Of a DNA stretch of 64,000 nt, positions 44,862 through 57,179 are shown piece by piece. The position numbers and the translations under genes were made by a program. The DNA is taken from NCBI GenBank assembly GCA_015680685.1, contig MNCI01038289.1, forward strand, positions 108,667 to 172,666, given 5' to 3'. Each line of letters starts with the position of its first letter. Position 1 is the stretch's first letter. The notes under the pieces are model-generated. The model worked only from the letters and a program-made list of their open reading frames with translations, was not told the origin of the DNA and searched no databases. This stretch comes from Gnetum montanum. Taxonomy: Eukaryota; Streptophyta; Gnetopsida; Gnetales; Gnetaceae.

Positions 44862-46440
44862 AGATGGCCATCGGTGCTAACCATCAAATAGGCTCTCGAT
44901 TTTTCTACTTTTTTTCACATTTTTTATTTTTACAAATTATTTATTTTACAAATTCTTGATTTTTTAATTTTTCTAAGTTTACACCATCTTTAGTACTTTT
45001 GAAGTTTCTTTATTGTTTTACATTTTCCTATATATTTTTCTTTGTTTGGTTTGTTTTAAGTGTGATATTTCCTCATTTTTGTTAATAAAAACTACTTTAT
45101 TGTCACATGACACAGTGTTGCTATTGCTGTTTACTAATGATGGTTTATGCTTAATGTGTGTTCATCGATGTTCAGTTTCTATTTTTAAATTCTAATGTTT
45201 GATGACTTTTACATGTTTTATTTTTCATGGAATAGGCAGTGAGTCCATGACATCTGCCCATCCAATGAACTCTATGGTTTTCCTAGTTTTGGGAATCTAA
45301 GGTTCCTTTCATTAAAGAAACTTTTAATGAATCGGTAACCTTGGTAGTTCTAGAATTAGGAAGGATTCAAAGGTTAGTAAAGGGTGTGACTTCAAAGGAA
45401 CTTAATACTCTTTGTACTCTTCTACTTGCTTGAGTGCTTGAATGTTTTTCATGGACTTCTTGTTGTTCCACACCAACCACTAATAGGAAGTCAAAAAACG
45501 TTGTTGCATGGTGTGGTTCCCATTTAAAAAAAATAATGGGATTTCAAAGCATACCCCTTCAACACGAATAAGTCCTTGGATGGTGTGGTTTTCATTTAAA
45601 AAGAAAAAAGAAACAAAACAAAACAATGGGAATTCAAAGCACATCCCTTGGACAAATAAATGGGCTACAAGCACTGGTTATGGGACTCGAATAGCATGCA
45701 CATATTCTTGAAGGTCCCCTCCAACTAAGGACCTCTCTATTACTTCCTACTTCTCTTTTCTTCTCCTTGTGGAATGGTGGTTGTTTTCTGGAAGCATTCT
45801 TATGTCTCAAGTAGGTGAATTGGTCTTAGAGCGACGATGTGAAGTCACTGAAAGCAGATGATTTTGGTTTGGACTGAGGATGGAACTTTCTAGGTCATTT
45901 TAACCATAAATTCCATAAGGGACTTCTTATGACCTCAATTTGGTACTCTATTCCACATTCTCTATCATCCATCCATGCTACCATCACTCACCTCACTATC
46001 AGGTTCTATGTTATGCTCTATGTCTTGGTCTGATGTGTTGGGATTCTTAAGTAGATTCTTTTAGGTTAGTCTTTAACTTTTCATAATCATTAATTGACTG
46101 TGGGACCCACGGACTCTTCAATTCAGGTTATGCAAGGGCAAGAAGGGCATGAGCCTGCTATGGGGAGGACCCACTTACATAGCTCTTGGCTTGGTTTGTT
46201 AAGGTTCCTTATCTTTGACATCACTACAATCCTATCTTTTGCATTTTTCATTGAGTAAATTACTTAGTGCTCCTTAATCTTTCATTTCATTCATCCACTA
46301 AATTAAATTTTCTCCTTTTTCCAAAATTTATGAGCTTCAACACCCTCTTCTCATGATTTCATACTATTCTTGGTCTTTTGAGCTTTCATTTGATCTCAAT
46401 TTCATCCAAAAATTCCTTATATTTTAAAAGTTTGACCAAG
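44862..46440 (+). other. Long untranslated spacer of Element III
   Basis: T-rich start, a GTGACTTCAAAGGAACTT block (about 45387), two imperfect copies of a GGTGTGGTT(T/C)(T/C)CATTTAAAAA segment at about 45514 and 45578, and the TATGGGGAGGACCCACTT block (46160-46176). No gene seen. Confidence 0.7.
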
Positions 46441-46582
46441 TCAATGGTAGTCATTGATTACATCAATGAGGCCTCATTGATGCAATCAACCGTGTCGATA
46501 AGGCCTCATCGATGCAGTCGACTACATCAATAAGGCCTCGTTGACTAGGCCCTATCGACATAGAGCTTAAATCCTATATATG
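46441..46582 (+). promoter_or_regulatory. Internal promoter-like array before ORF3 (TCGATG/GAGGCC type), Element III
   Basis: Repeated units such as CATCAATGAGGCCTCATTG, TCGATAAGGCCTCATCGATG and CATCAATAAGGCCTCGTTG lead to a TATATATG box (46574-46582). The LTR U3 of the same element carries the same units (for example CTCGTCGATGAGGCCTAGTC). The ORF3 ATG is about 445 bp downstream, behind a presumed intron. Confidence 0.65.
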
Positions 46583-46728
46583 TCGTCGAGCACTTAGGAA
46601 TTTTGGTCATTTTCTCATAACACAAGGGAAGTTTTTGAAATTTTTTAGAGCCCAAAATCTTCCAGAGCTCATAACATCCTAATCATTTATCCAAATCACT
46701 CTATTTTTCAATCCTACACTTATCAAAG

Positions 46729-47025
46729 GTAAGATCTTTATCGTGGGGGCCACAAACCTTAAGTTTTTTGATGAAAATTTTTCTAGCTCTCCTAAGGGTT
46801 ACTAACATTAACCACATATAAACATCAACTTTTTCAAGCGTTAACCCCTGCAACAACCTCTAGGGTGAATTATTCATAATAACACAAAATAAATGATAAT
46901 TTGGTTAATTAACCCAACCATAATCACACCTTAGCCAAAGCGTAATCATCCTTAAGAGATAAGGTATCCTAATTGTTTTAAGGTTACACAATGATTGCGA
47001 ATCCATGGTCTTATTGTGATTATAG
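46729..47025 (+). other. Presumed 5'-UTR intron of the ORF3 transcript, Element III
   Basis: A donor-like ATCAAAG|GTAAGATC (GT at 46729) and an acceptor-like TTGTGATTATAG (AG at 47024-47025) bound about 297 AT-rich bases, placed between the internal TATA box and the ATG. GTGGGGGCC lies near the donor. The acceptor is better preserved in Elements I and II (GTGTGATTGCAG). Splicing is inferred. Confidence 0.5.
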
Positions 47026-49870
47026 ATGGTGCCAAAACAAAAATGTCCACAAGAAGGAGAACCTTCACAACCACAGGAGAAATGACCCAGAGCTAGAAGG
47101 GGCTAGCAAGAACAATGTGAAGAACTACCAAAGGAAACCCATGTAATAGGACCTCTTCAAGAGGAGCCTGAAGTGGAATCTGTCTGATAGATTCTAGAGG
47201 AAGAAGTGTCAACTGAACAATCACAAAGAGGAGAAGTGCCTAGACCTGTGCCAAGGCTTCAGGTCACGTTGGCTCAAGCCTGCCTAGACATCATTTGGTC
47301 CCAAGACATTCAAAGATCAGTTCTTCAAGAGATCAACTTCATGCCATTTTTGGAGAAAGCTCTAAAGGATGTCAAGACACAACTACAGATCTCTCCCATG
47401 TGGCTAGTCATCATGTCCAATGGGGAATGGTACATGGGAGAGACCTATCTCTTCTAGAGTAGCTAAAGGCCATGGTTCATTATCAAGATCAAGGACATTC
47501 AAGTGTTCTACTCCATAGAAGCCATTACATAGGCACTTGGGTTACCTAACATAGGAACATAGTTGGCTAAATTGTTTACAAAAGGTGACCTGAGGCCAAG
47601 AGGGAGTGGACCCAGTGATGCTACATGGTTGATTGTAAGGAGTATGATGCGCTCACACTAGTGGAGTGGATTTATTTCAAGATTGTCGCCTATCACCTCA
47701 ATCCAACCGTGAGGCCAAGTAAGGTAACTGCTTTCTCCACCCAAGCATGCACCACTTTAAGTGTAAAGTTCTTCGTTAACCTTCCACAACTACAATACTT
47801 GGAGATTGAGAAACGTTTCAATGAAAATGAACATGGAAGGAAGGTCTTGCCCTTTTTTTGCCTCATCAGAAAACTTTGCAAAAGGATAGGCATTGTTTAG
47901 TACTCTAATGACACTCTCAGGCATGCTTCCTTGGCCTCATAGGAAAAAATTATGAAGGATAAAATGCTAGTGATAACTCAAAAAGAGGAGCTACCGCTAC
48001 CACCACCCACATAAGAAACAACACCAGAGGCCTACGTAGTCCTTGTGCACCTGTGTCAAATCTAAGAATAGCTCTTGAGTGAACAAGAGCAATAAGCAAG
48101 AATGAGTGGGGTAGATCCATCTGTGTATCGGCCAATGATGAGTCGCCTTAATGAGGTGACTTAAACAATTAGCCAGATGGAGAGTAGGGTTCCAATCCTC
48201 TCTGCCCAACGAATGCAACTACCTTTGAGGTTGGATCCCAATGCTCAAGAGGTGACATTGTCATTAGCAACACATTATCTATTCCCAAAAATATTCGGGA
48301 ATGCTACCAATTTCTTGGTGCAATTGGAGGAAGGAGAAGAGGCAATTCTCTTAGTGATGTAGCACCAAGGGTAGGAGACAATGGCAGAAGTGGTTGTTGA
48401 CCATGTATTAGAAGCATTGAATGCACTTGTGGTGTTTGTACCAGACATATTTACACTTCAAGACATGCAGACGTTCGTAGGCATGGTCGATGGGAAATTG
48501 AATGCAACTCGACATGAACAATTGATAGAATGACTGGTAGGAATTGGGCAATCAACTCCAGACATTTTTGATCTTTCGGAGAACATCATTACAACCCAGT
48601 TGGAGCTACTAAATGCAAGGGGTATATGTATTATTTTGGAGGGGCAATTAGAAATGGCCCAAGAGCAAAATCACCACTTGGTTGTAGAGGTTGTCGAACT
48701 TCATGCCTAACTTATAGAACAAGCAATCATCAGCCTAGTAGTAACAAGATATGAAGCTATCAAATAGCTTTAAGAATGATTTTAGAAGGCTGAGGAGAAG
48801 GTAATGATGACCATCTTTAAATAGTCTATAGTTGAAGTTGAAACTTACTTAATCAAAAATGACTTGAATCAGATGCACCAAGAGAATGAAGCATTAACTG
48901 AACAAAATCATCGCTTGCAAAGTGTTGATGCATAGAAAGATCAAATGCAAGAATTCATTCATCAACAATAGGAGTAGCTTGCCAGGGTGAACATTGAACT
49001 GAGGAAATTACCCATAGAAAATTGTAATTTATCAATGGAGGAGGTATGGACCTTGCATCAAAAGTCTGTCATTAAGATCGTCACTTGGAAAAATGAAGCA
49101 CTCAAATTTGAGAAAGTGAAAAATCACTGCAGATATCAGGTTTTCCTACAGAAGGAAGTGAATGAAAAACACATCCAGATGGTAAAGGCAAAATTGAATG
49201 AAGCCCTCCAGCAACTCCAACAAGGAAGAGAGATGTGGCAACCCATAATTGATGGGATCAAAGCTAAGAGATGCTTAAAGGAGTTGCAAATCGAAGAGAT
49301 GATAGAGTACATGGAGTTGGCCAATCTTTGTTATGCAAACCTGGTAATGTTGACTATCGGATGGCCATAGTCAGAATTGGAGAAACAAGTGGCTAGCTCA
49401 TATCTACTATATGAGGTTGAGTTTAAGCACCACAAAGACAAGAAGCATAATCTTGAGATTGTAAACACTGAACTCGAAGTTCTCAAAGGGCAATTTAGAG
49501 ATTAATGATCTATCACTAAGAACCTAGCCAAATAGATGAATGACTATTAAGAGCTAAAAGACATAGTTAGCACATTTGACATCAAACATAAATAGTTCAC
49601 TACCTTGTTCATCAATGTGAAGGAGTTGTTTTCAACAATCTGATGTCCTTGGGTGTGCCCATTCCAACACACATTGGGGAAGCTGCATTGATGGTGCATG
49701 ATCCCTAGAGTAAGGAGGAAAAAATGAAAGCACTGTTGGATGCTTTCTACCTTCCACCTAAAATTGCAGTAGCAATAGGACAACCACAACCACCTCAACC
49801 ACCACCAGTGCATGAAGTTGGTGAAGGTCCCTTGGAGCCTTAGGAACCACCACCTCTTGGGACCGTTTGA
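47026..49870 (+). pseudogene. ORF3 of Element III, broken
   Basis: It starts MVPKQKCPQEGEPSQPQ directly behind the acceptor. The N-terminal domain matches Element II in outline: a GEWYMGETYLF block, VEWIYFKIVAYHLNPTVRP (47625-47900), LPFFCLIRKLCKRIGI. The middle part (48177-48362) and coiled coil (48987-49370, with MEEVWTLHQK, IEEMIEYMELANLCYANL) follow. The C-terminus is proline-rich and ends GTV-stop at 49870. About 25 stops, mostly TAG, and frame changes near 47600 and 49640. Length about 948 codons, the same as in Element II, so the size is conserved between the two families. Confidence 0.8.
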
Positions 49871-50097
49871 TCTTCTCTAATAAGCTTCACACCATCAAGG
49901 AACATGTTGTTTGATTTTGAAGAGTTGAATTATGGTGTTCAATTTTGTGTCCTGAACACCTTCTTTTTTTTGTAATGTGTTCAATCGTACATTCCATTTT
50001 TGTCAAGTTAATCAATTTATTTTGTGTGAAGAAAAGTTTGTCAATAATCCCATACCTTCCTAATTTTGTAACAGAACTCAAGAATGAGTTTTTATTC

Positions 50098-50110
50098 AAT
50101 CATGGGGGTA
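50098..50110 (+). other. Polypurine tract of Element III
   Basis: AATCATGGGGGTA directly before the 3' LTR. Confidence 0.8.
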
Positions 50111-51079
50111 TGATGAGTTGCATTAAGTTGGTTGCATCAGTGAGGTCTCATCAACACAGCCTTGTCAACTGGGCCTCGTCGATGAGGCCTAGTCAACACA
50201 ACTTACCATGCATCGACAAGGCCTAGTTGATGCATCTTACCATGCATTGATGAGGCCTTGTCGACATAGTGTCATGTGTCAGCTATAAATACGTGCTTGT
50301 AGCTGCATTTATGGAATAAGTAGATTGTAGCTGCAACGGAGCTCTTGCATTTTTTCCATTTGAAAGACCAAATTTTTTCCCCAAGTGCCCGTAGTAGGAG
50401 TCATTTAGTGTATGGATCTTTATTTGAGCATTGTTGTACTTGAGCATGATCGTGTGTGTGGTAATAAAGATGAGCTTTCTGACAAACCTTGTAGCACTTT
50501 TGATAGATTAACTACTTTATTTATGCATTTATTGTTTCCAATTATTTATTAAATGCTTTCAATTAGTTATAAAATATTTTCCAGCTATTACATTAATAAG
50601 GCAATTAAGTGAGATAGATTACACACATAAGTATGACCACTTCGAGCGTAACACGTATTCGCCTAATAATCCCAATAGCGTTATTGCTTGGTATGCCCAG
50701 TAGCATAGCACTTGGTTGCCTAGTAACAGATACATGGATTCAAGACATGTATGGAAAGTGGGAAAGGATAATTATGTTAGGATTAGTTAAATGATTAGTT
50801 AATTAGTTAATTTTGATTAGTTAATCAGATTCCTTTTCATCTACATTTCAAGCACCCAACTATAAAACCTAAAAATGATAAAAATTGAATGCCTCAGTTA
50901 CACTTAATCATACCAATGAATGTCACAAGTGTAATTGGGAAGACAACGATTAACCTTAAGGCTAGATTTACTTTCTAAAGGACTAGTGCATTGGAAATGA
51001 CAAAGTCCATAGAATTTGATCAGATCATGTGTGAACACTTTGTCATATGGTTGGGCGTAGGGTAGCTCGTTGCTCATCA
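50111..51079 (+). repeat. 3' LTR of Element III
   Basis: A 969-bp LTR, about 107 bp longer than the 5' copy. U3 (50115-50270) has more GAGGCC/TCGATG units than the 5' LTR, and an extra stretch (GCATGATCGTGTGTGTGGTAATAAAGATG, read over about 50440-50475) is missing from the 5' LTR. TATAAATA is at 50284-50291. It is followed by the CTAAG duplication. Confidence 0.9.
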
Positions 51080-51084
51080 CTAAG

Positions 51085-52838
51085 CATTTGAAAGAATCCA
51101 TAATTTGTACATTATGGTCACCAAATTTCAAATTATAATGTGTGTTTTTCATGTTTCATGTCATCATTTTAGTTTTCTCCTTGTACTTTAGAAGAAATGA
51201 AATTTTTTTCTAAAATTTATAACATATTAGACATTTATTTCTCAAATGTAGATATCAAAGTAGTAACATATGCATAAAGAAATAGGTTCAATGCTTAAGA
51301 ACCTATTTTTATAATATGTTTATCTTGTCCATTACACATTCAATAAGAGACCAAAGAGAGTTGCAAATAAATAACAACTTTGATTTATCTTAATTTGGCT
51401 TCAAAATTTAAATTTAGTTTCTAATTCACTATCTTTAATCTCCATGATAGTTTCTTTATAAAACTTCTAAGTCATTACTACTAGTTCTGCAAGGAGACCT
51501 ATTTTATTTAGTTACAGCCTTAAATTTTCTGATTCACTTAATCATAAACTTCTATAAAATCTATAAAATAAATAAATAATTTGCTAACATATCAACTCAA
51601 TCCTTTAAGAACATAAAAGCTATAAATCAAGATAGCTTTCTCTTGACCATTTAAAAGAAGGTCATAGTTATATGATTTTACATTGTTGTGTTGATTTGTT
51701 TATTGTAATGCCCAACATGAAATCATAGTCCCAAACCTTGTCTAAAATCATCTACGAATGATAGATATACTGATGTCAAATTTCTTTTTCTACATGTCCT
51801 TTTCATTGTAATGCTTTATTTTCAATGCATCACAACCTTTCCTAGTAGTGGGAACATTAGATGTAAAAATGTGTTTTAGAAGGAGTTTGAGAGCATCCAA
51901 GGATGTAGTATAGTGATCAAGATACTAACCTCTTATTTGAGATGTTCTAGGTTTAATTCCCAAGGTTGTGTGTCCCTTGTAAGTTCTTTAATTAAATGTC
52001 TATCAAATTGTACTTAACCATCTTTCTTGCCTTAATAAATTTCATATCATACAAAACAATTTTGGGTAATAAAAATAGTGCTCCCAACATCCAAGCCATG
52101 GAATAACATTTTTTTAATTGTATTTTAGAAATTAAATAGTGCCTATTTTATTAAAGCTATCCAATCCAATCCATGTTCAAGTAAGTTGTGTCAAAAATAT
52201 CAAAGAGATAATGTGTCAACCAATCAACTAGAATTTCAGATTTGGCAACATCTAAGTAGTAGGGAAATAGGGATAGGAATCTTTAGGAGGATTCATGCCT
52301 ATTTCAACTGAACACAACTGAAGAATGGAATATTAAAAATTTTAACACAATAATTAGTAGTTGTAATTGTGGCCCATCTTACAAGTGATCATGAATTATG
52401 CTACATAATTGAAATAGGAAAGATAAGCATTTGAATATTATTGATGTTTTTCTTGAGGCATATGATGCATATTGGAAATGAAATTCAAAAATGATAAAAA
52501 AAATTTGTGCATCAGGGAGAGATGATGGAAGATTTGGGATGAGGTAGCTCAGGGATGTGGAAGGGTTTTAGTAAAGTGGCACATCAACACAAGTAGAATC
52601 AAAATGTAGTGAACAACACATGTGGTGGTAATGGTGTGGTCTTAGAATGTATTTCATTTACAAATGTTCTTTATGAAAAATCCTAATTTAAGATGATTTT
52701 TCTAACTTTGAGAGTCCAGATGGCCCTAGGATATTAATCTTGGAAAGGATGCTTGAGGCATAATGATAATGGTTTCAATGGATGCTTGTTAGCACCTCCA
52801 ATGGTAGGGCTCGTGTGCTCAAGAAATTATAAGCATGG
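51085..52838. other. Interval between Elements III and IV
   Basis: AT-rich sequence with no recognised gene. It contains the SINE-like sequence described separately; nothing else stands out. Confidence 0.5.
51899..51985 (+). mobile_element. Decayed tRNA-derived SINE-like sequence
   Basis: AAGGATGTAGTATAGTGATC is followed by GGTTTAATTCCC. These resemble RNA polymerase III A box (TAGTATAGTGAT, 51906-51917) and B box (GGTTTAATTCC; consensus GGTTCGANTCC with CG changed to TA) at about tRNA spacing. The 3' continuation GGTTGTGTGTCCCTTGT is not a tRNA acceptor stem, which fits a plant SINE head. No clear 3' end or target duplication was found. Confidence 0.45.
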
Positions 52839-53571
52839 TGATGAGTCATGGTTAGCCATGCTGATGAGGCCTCTTCGATTGGGCATTGTCAACTAGGAGC
52901 CATCAACACATCATTTCATGTGTTGATGTGGCCTCGTTGATGTAGGGTCTATTCTTTCTTATAAATATGCACTCACTAGTTGCATTTATGGCATCAATTA
53001 GTCATAGTGTAGCAAAGCTCTTGCAGTTTTTACATTTGAAAGTTAGAATATTTTCTTGAATGCCCACAACATGAGTCATTGAGTGTACAAATCTTTATTT
53101 GAGCACTGTTATACCTGAGCATGATAGTGTGTGAAAAAATAAAGATGAAATTCTTGATAAACCTTGCACTATTATACCAACGCTTAATGCTTAGTAACCT
53201 AGCAGCATTATACATGTTCAAGATGTCTACAACAAGTGGGGCTGGATACTTATGTTAGGACTAGTTGAATAGTAGTTCACTCATTAGATTAAAAGTAGGT
53301 ATTAAATTACTTTATTCTCCATCTTATTTATTTCAAGCACTAAAACCATAAAATATAAAATGACAAAAATCACATGCCTCAATTACACTTAAACCATACC
53401 CTTGAGCTTCACATAGTGTAGTTGGGAAGACAATAAATCTCATCAACATAAAGTTTACTTCCTAGGAAACTAATGCACTAGAAACTTTAGAGTCCATAGA
53501 ATTTGACCTGATCATGCATGAATGCTTTGTGATTCATATGGTTGGGTGTAGGGGTACGTCATTGCTCATCA
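52839..53571 (+). repeat. 5' LTR of Element IV
   Basis: A 733-bp LTR, with TGTTGATGTGGCCTCGTTG-type units at about 52855-52955, TATAAATA at 52970-52977 and the conserved end GGGGTACGTCATTGCTCATCA-like. It is shorter than the others because part of the R/U5 region is missing after CTTGATAAACC (53160). Confidence 0.88.
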
Positions 53572-53590
53572 TTGGTACCATTGCTAGGGA
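53572..53590 (+). other. Primer-binding site of Element IV
   Basis: TTGGTACCATTGCTAGGGA follows the LTR directly; a diverged tRNA-Asp complement, almost identical to that of Element VI. Confidence 0.75.
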
Positions 53591-53719
53591 TGTTGTAGTT
53601 GAAATGTGTGCTATCTAGGATTAGTAAATATCATTAATATTGTTGGATAAATCCTAAGGTTGACATCATTCTCAATTGTATAATTACAAAAGCACATTGA
53701 TTATTTTATTTGTTGCAAA

Positions 53720-56500
53720 ATGTCTTCTTCTTCTCATAGGTGTGAAGATGTTAAACCATCGGTCCCACAGGAGTGAAAAGTGGTATATACTCATCCCAAT
53801 GAGTATGTACTTGACTTCACCTTCATCCTACATTAGGATGAGTAGCTACGATGGCATGACATGAAGGGAAACATTGTAATGTCCACTAATTGATATGTGC
53901 TTGGGATGCTCTTTCAAAATCTTAAGAGGTTAGGCATCTCAGATCTTCAAGAGGAATATGTTATGCTTGGTTATGACACTCAAGACTACCATCCCACCAA
54001 AACACAACGTAGGAGGAATCAACACCAAGAGAAGCCCCATGAGTTTGCAAAGGGAAAATACTTCACTAATCCCTTATTCCTGTTATATCAAGTCAACAAT
54101 GAGGATCCTCCTTTAGGGGTTCTCAACATGAAGATTCTCCACCCCCTGTTACTAGTGATGAGGGTTTGGTCCTAAACCTACCATCCACTATCAATAAACT
54201 GGGTTCAAGAAAAAGTGATAGTCAAGGTAGGGACTCGGGCAAACATCATGATGGCAAGGGATCTAAGGATGATGGTTGTAATGAGTGAAGAGGTAATGGC
54301 GGACATCGTGATGGTGGTGGTGGTCTGCCTTCCTCTTCATCCCTTTCATCCAATTTTAAACATTCCTCTTCATCTCCTGGTTCTAATAAAAGTTGCCATA
54401 GAAATAATTATGATGAAGGTGATCAATGAGATAATAATGACCATAGAGCCTGCTAAGAATGCAAGGGTGGCAAGAACCATCATCGGCACCATAAACACAA
54501 TGATGATGATGAACCTCTGTTGGTAACTCAAAGCATGCTTAACATTGCAAAGGTAGTTAAGTTCCCAACTAGGCACGTGAAAGATAGTCAGATGAAGTGC
54601 TTAGACATGAAAAATATCCTAAGATTTGAGGGGGGATATAACTCAAATCCACAAAATCATTTGCAAGCCTTTCATGATGCATGTGCCTTGCAGAACATTG
54701 AAAGTGATCGATAGAAACTCAAGTTCTTTCCCAAGATACTCATTAAGGAAGCAGAAAGCTGGTACTGATCATCCTACATCAGGATGAGCAGCTCCGATGG
54801 TGTGACATGGAGGGTAACATCGTAATGCCCCCTGATTGATCTATTCCCAAGATGCTATTTCAAACTCTTAAGAGGTTAGGTATCCCATATCTTCAAGAGA
54901 AATACGTTGTGCATGGTTATGACACTCGGGACTCACCAAACACATTGTAGGAGGGATTAACACCAAGAGAAGCACCATGAGTTTGGGAAGGGAAAACACT
55001 TCACCAATCCCTTATTCCTGTTAAATCAAACTGATAATGAGGATCCTCCCTCTAGGGGTTCTCAACATGAAGATTCTCCACCCCTTGTTATTGGTGACAA
55101 GGGCATGGCCCTAAACCTACAATCCACTATTAATAAACTAGGTTTAGGAAAAAGTGATAGTTAAGGTAGGGACTCAGGTAAACATCATGATGGTAAGGGA
55201 TCTAAGGATGATGATCGTAATGAGCGAAGAGGTGATGGTGGACATTGTCATGGTGGTGGACATTGATGTGGTGCTAGTGGTCGACCTTCCTCTTCATTTG
55301 ATTCTGAACATTCCTCTTCATTTTCTAGTTCTAATAAAAGCCACCATAGAAATAATCATGATGAAGGTGATCAATAAGATAATAATGATCATAGAGCCCA
55401 CCAAGAACACAAGGGTGGTAGGAACCATCATCAGCACCATCGACACAATGATGATGAAGAACCTATGTTGGCAACTTGAAGCATGATTAACATTGTGAAG
55501 GTAGTTAAGATCCCAACTAGGCACATAAAAGATAGTTAGATAAAGCACTTAGACATGAACAATATCCCAAGATTTGAGTGGGATATAATTTTGATTCACA
55601 AAACCATCTGCAAGCCTTTCATGATGCATGTGCCTTGCAGAATATTGAAAATGATTGGTAGAAACTCAAGCTCTTCGCCTGGACACTCATTAAGGAAGCA
55701 GAAAGCTAGTATCAGTCCTTTGAGCTAGATTCTATCTACCGATGAAGCACAATGCTTAAGCTATTGAATGACAAATGCTAGATGTACTTCAGAGTGTCCA
55801 ATCTGAGAAGGAAAATCCAAGGCTAGAAATAAGGAACACATGAACCCTTGGATGCCACCATGGGACAATATTACTCTCTCTTACATTGATGCCCTAGCCA
55901 TGGTTACTCTCAGAGGGAAGAACTCTACCACATCATAGATGGGCTCTAAGCATAAACTAGAAGAACTCTTGGTTTTATGCCCAAGAGAGACTATCTAAAT
56001 TAAGATCTCATCAGATCCCAAGGCTTATAGAGTAGGTTGCAAAAGAAGAAGGTGAGTTGCAAAAGAGGGAAAGTGAAAAAGAGTGTAATAGGGACCCTTC
56101 CATAAGGAAATGGGAGGTCTGATTTTCTGATGAGGAGGAGTCAACACTTGATGAAGTGGTGAACAAAAAAACCTTACTCATCCAAAAATCTATTTATGAT
56201 ATTTTAGTTAAGGTTGATAAATTATGGGACTCTTTGGATGGAAAATTCTAAATTTCTATGAAGATTACTAAAGCATCCAAAGAGAAAAATAGTGATCATG
56301 ACTACAGGAGGTGAAAAGAAGCTGAACGTGCCTACTGGAGAGGTAAGGACAAAGTTGCTGTAGTAGAAGAAGTTGTGGAGATAGACTCTGATGATGATAC
56401 TGGTTGTGACATTTGTCAATATGAACATCCAAAGGGATGTTACCCTGTGATGTCACACTTACAAGAGTCTAGGGTGTACACATTGAATCTTGACTAACTT
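53720..56500 (+). pseudogene. gag of Element IV, with internal duplication
   Basis: The ATG at 53720 begins MSSSSHRCEDVKP. The N-terminal block (HPNEYVLDFTFI), a DDG/Ser-rich stretch and the start of the core occur twice because of a 946-bp tandem duplication (53824-54769, 54770-55715). The core then continues (about 55715-56100: HEPLDATMGQYYSLLH), and a zinc knuckle CDICQYEHPKGC lies at about 56405-56440 (C-X2-C-X3-H-X3-C). Many stops and frame changes. The linker to the protease (56500-57180) is His/Pro-rich. Confidence 0.85.
53824..55715 (+). repeat. 946-bp tandem duplication inside gag of Element IV
   Basis: CATCCTACAT(T/C)AGGATGAG starts copy 1 at 53824 and copy 2 at 54770. Both end in CATTAAGGAAGCAGAAAGCT and a TACTGAT/TATCAGT variant. 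The offset is 946 bp. I estimate about 10 percent divergence by eye, with small indels, so it is not recent. Element III and V gags have a single copy. Confidence 0.85.
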
Positions 56501-57179
56501 GTAGGCAAGCACCTAGATGATTTCCTTATCTTCAAGAAAATCCAAGACAGTTCCATTAGCAATAACAAGCTTATTATCCAAGTGGAGCTCCACCATAACC
56601 ATATGAGCAACACCAATAGTGGCACAAACCATAATCATGGGGAATGCCACTACCAAGACAATAGTAACCTTAAGGACAATGAGATCCATATGGGTACTAT
56701 GTTTAGCAACCCATTTCTCCACAAAGCTCTACAAGCCATGCTTCATTCTAGGATCACTATTACCCTCCAGAGTACCATCAAACACATTTACCATTAATTT
56801 GAGGGAAGCACCCATATCCATACCACCCTCTGCATCTGTCTGCACACATCCCTTCACCCTCTACCTAGTTACCTCCTGCTCCATTCATGCAGGGTGAAAT
56901 TCCCACATAGTTGTAGCAACGAAATGCTAAGAGGGCCGTGAATTTACAACTAGCCTTCTAGCCAAGTGGTTTGGATAATTGATCCAAGAAACAACCATTT
57001 TTTGACCCAACAATCCTCTAAAACCCTCACAACCTAACATAGCTACTCACCTTGCATCTCCAACACCCTCATCCTCTACATTAAACACATTTGAGAGCCC
57101 TTAAAACCAAATGCTACCTCAGATCTACATCGTGATGTTAACTCATGCTATTTTCAATTAGATCAAGGCTCGCAACCTT

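Larger units (their letters stand above)
29529..51079 (+). mobile_element. Element III: full-plan Ty3/gypsy element with ORF3, split by Element II
   Basis: LTRs at 29529-30390 and 50111-51079 (TGATGAGT...TCATCA) flanked by perfect CTAAG duplications (29524-29528, 51080-51084). Total 21551 bp; removing Element II and one ATGTT copy leaves about 12.9 kb. It is the only element here with both ends and all parts in the window: primer site, gag, protease, RT, RNase H, integrase, spacer, internal promoter-like array, 5'-UTR intron, ORF3 and polypurine tract. All frames are broken. Confidence 0.93.
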
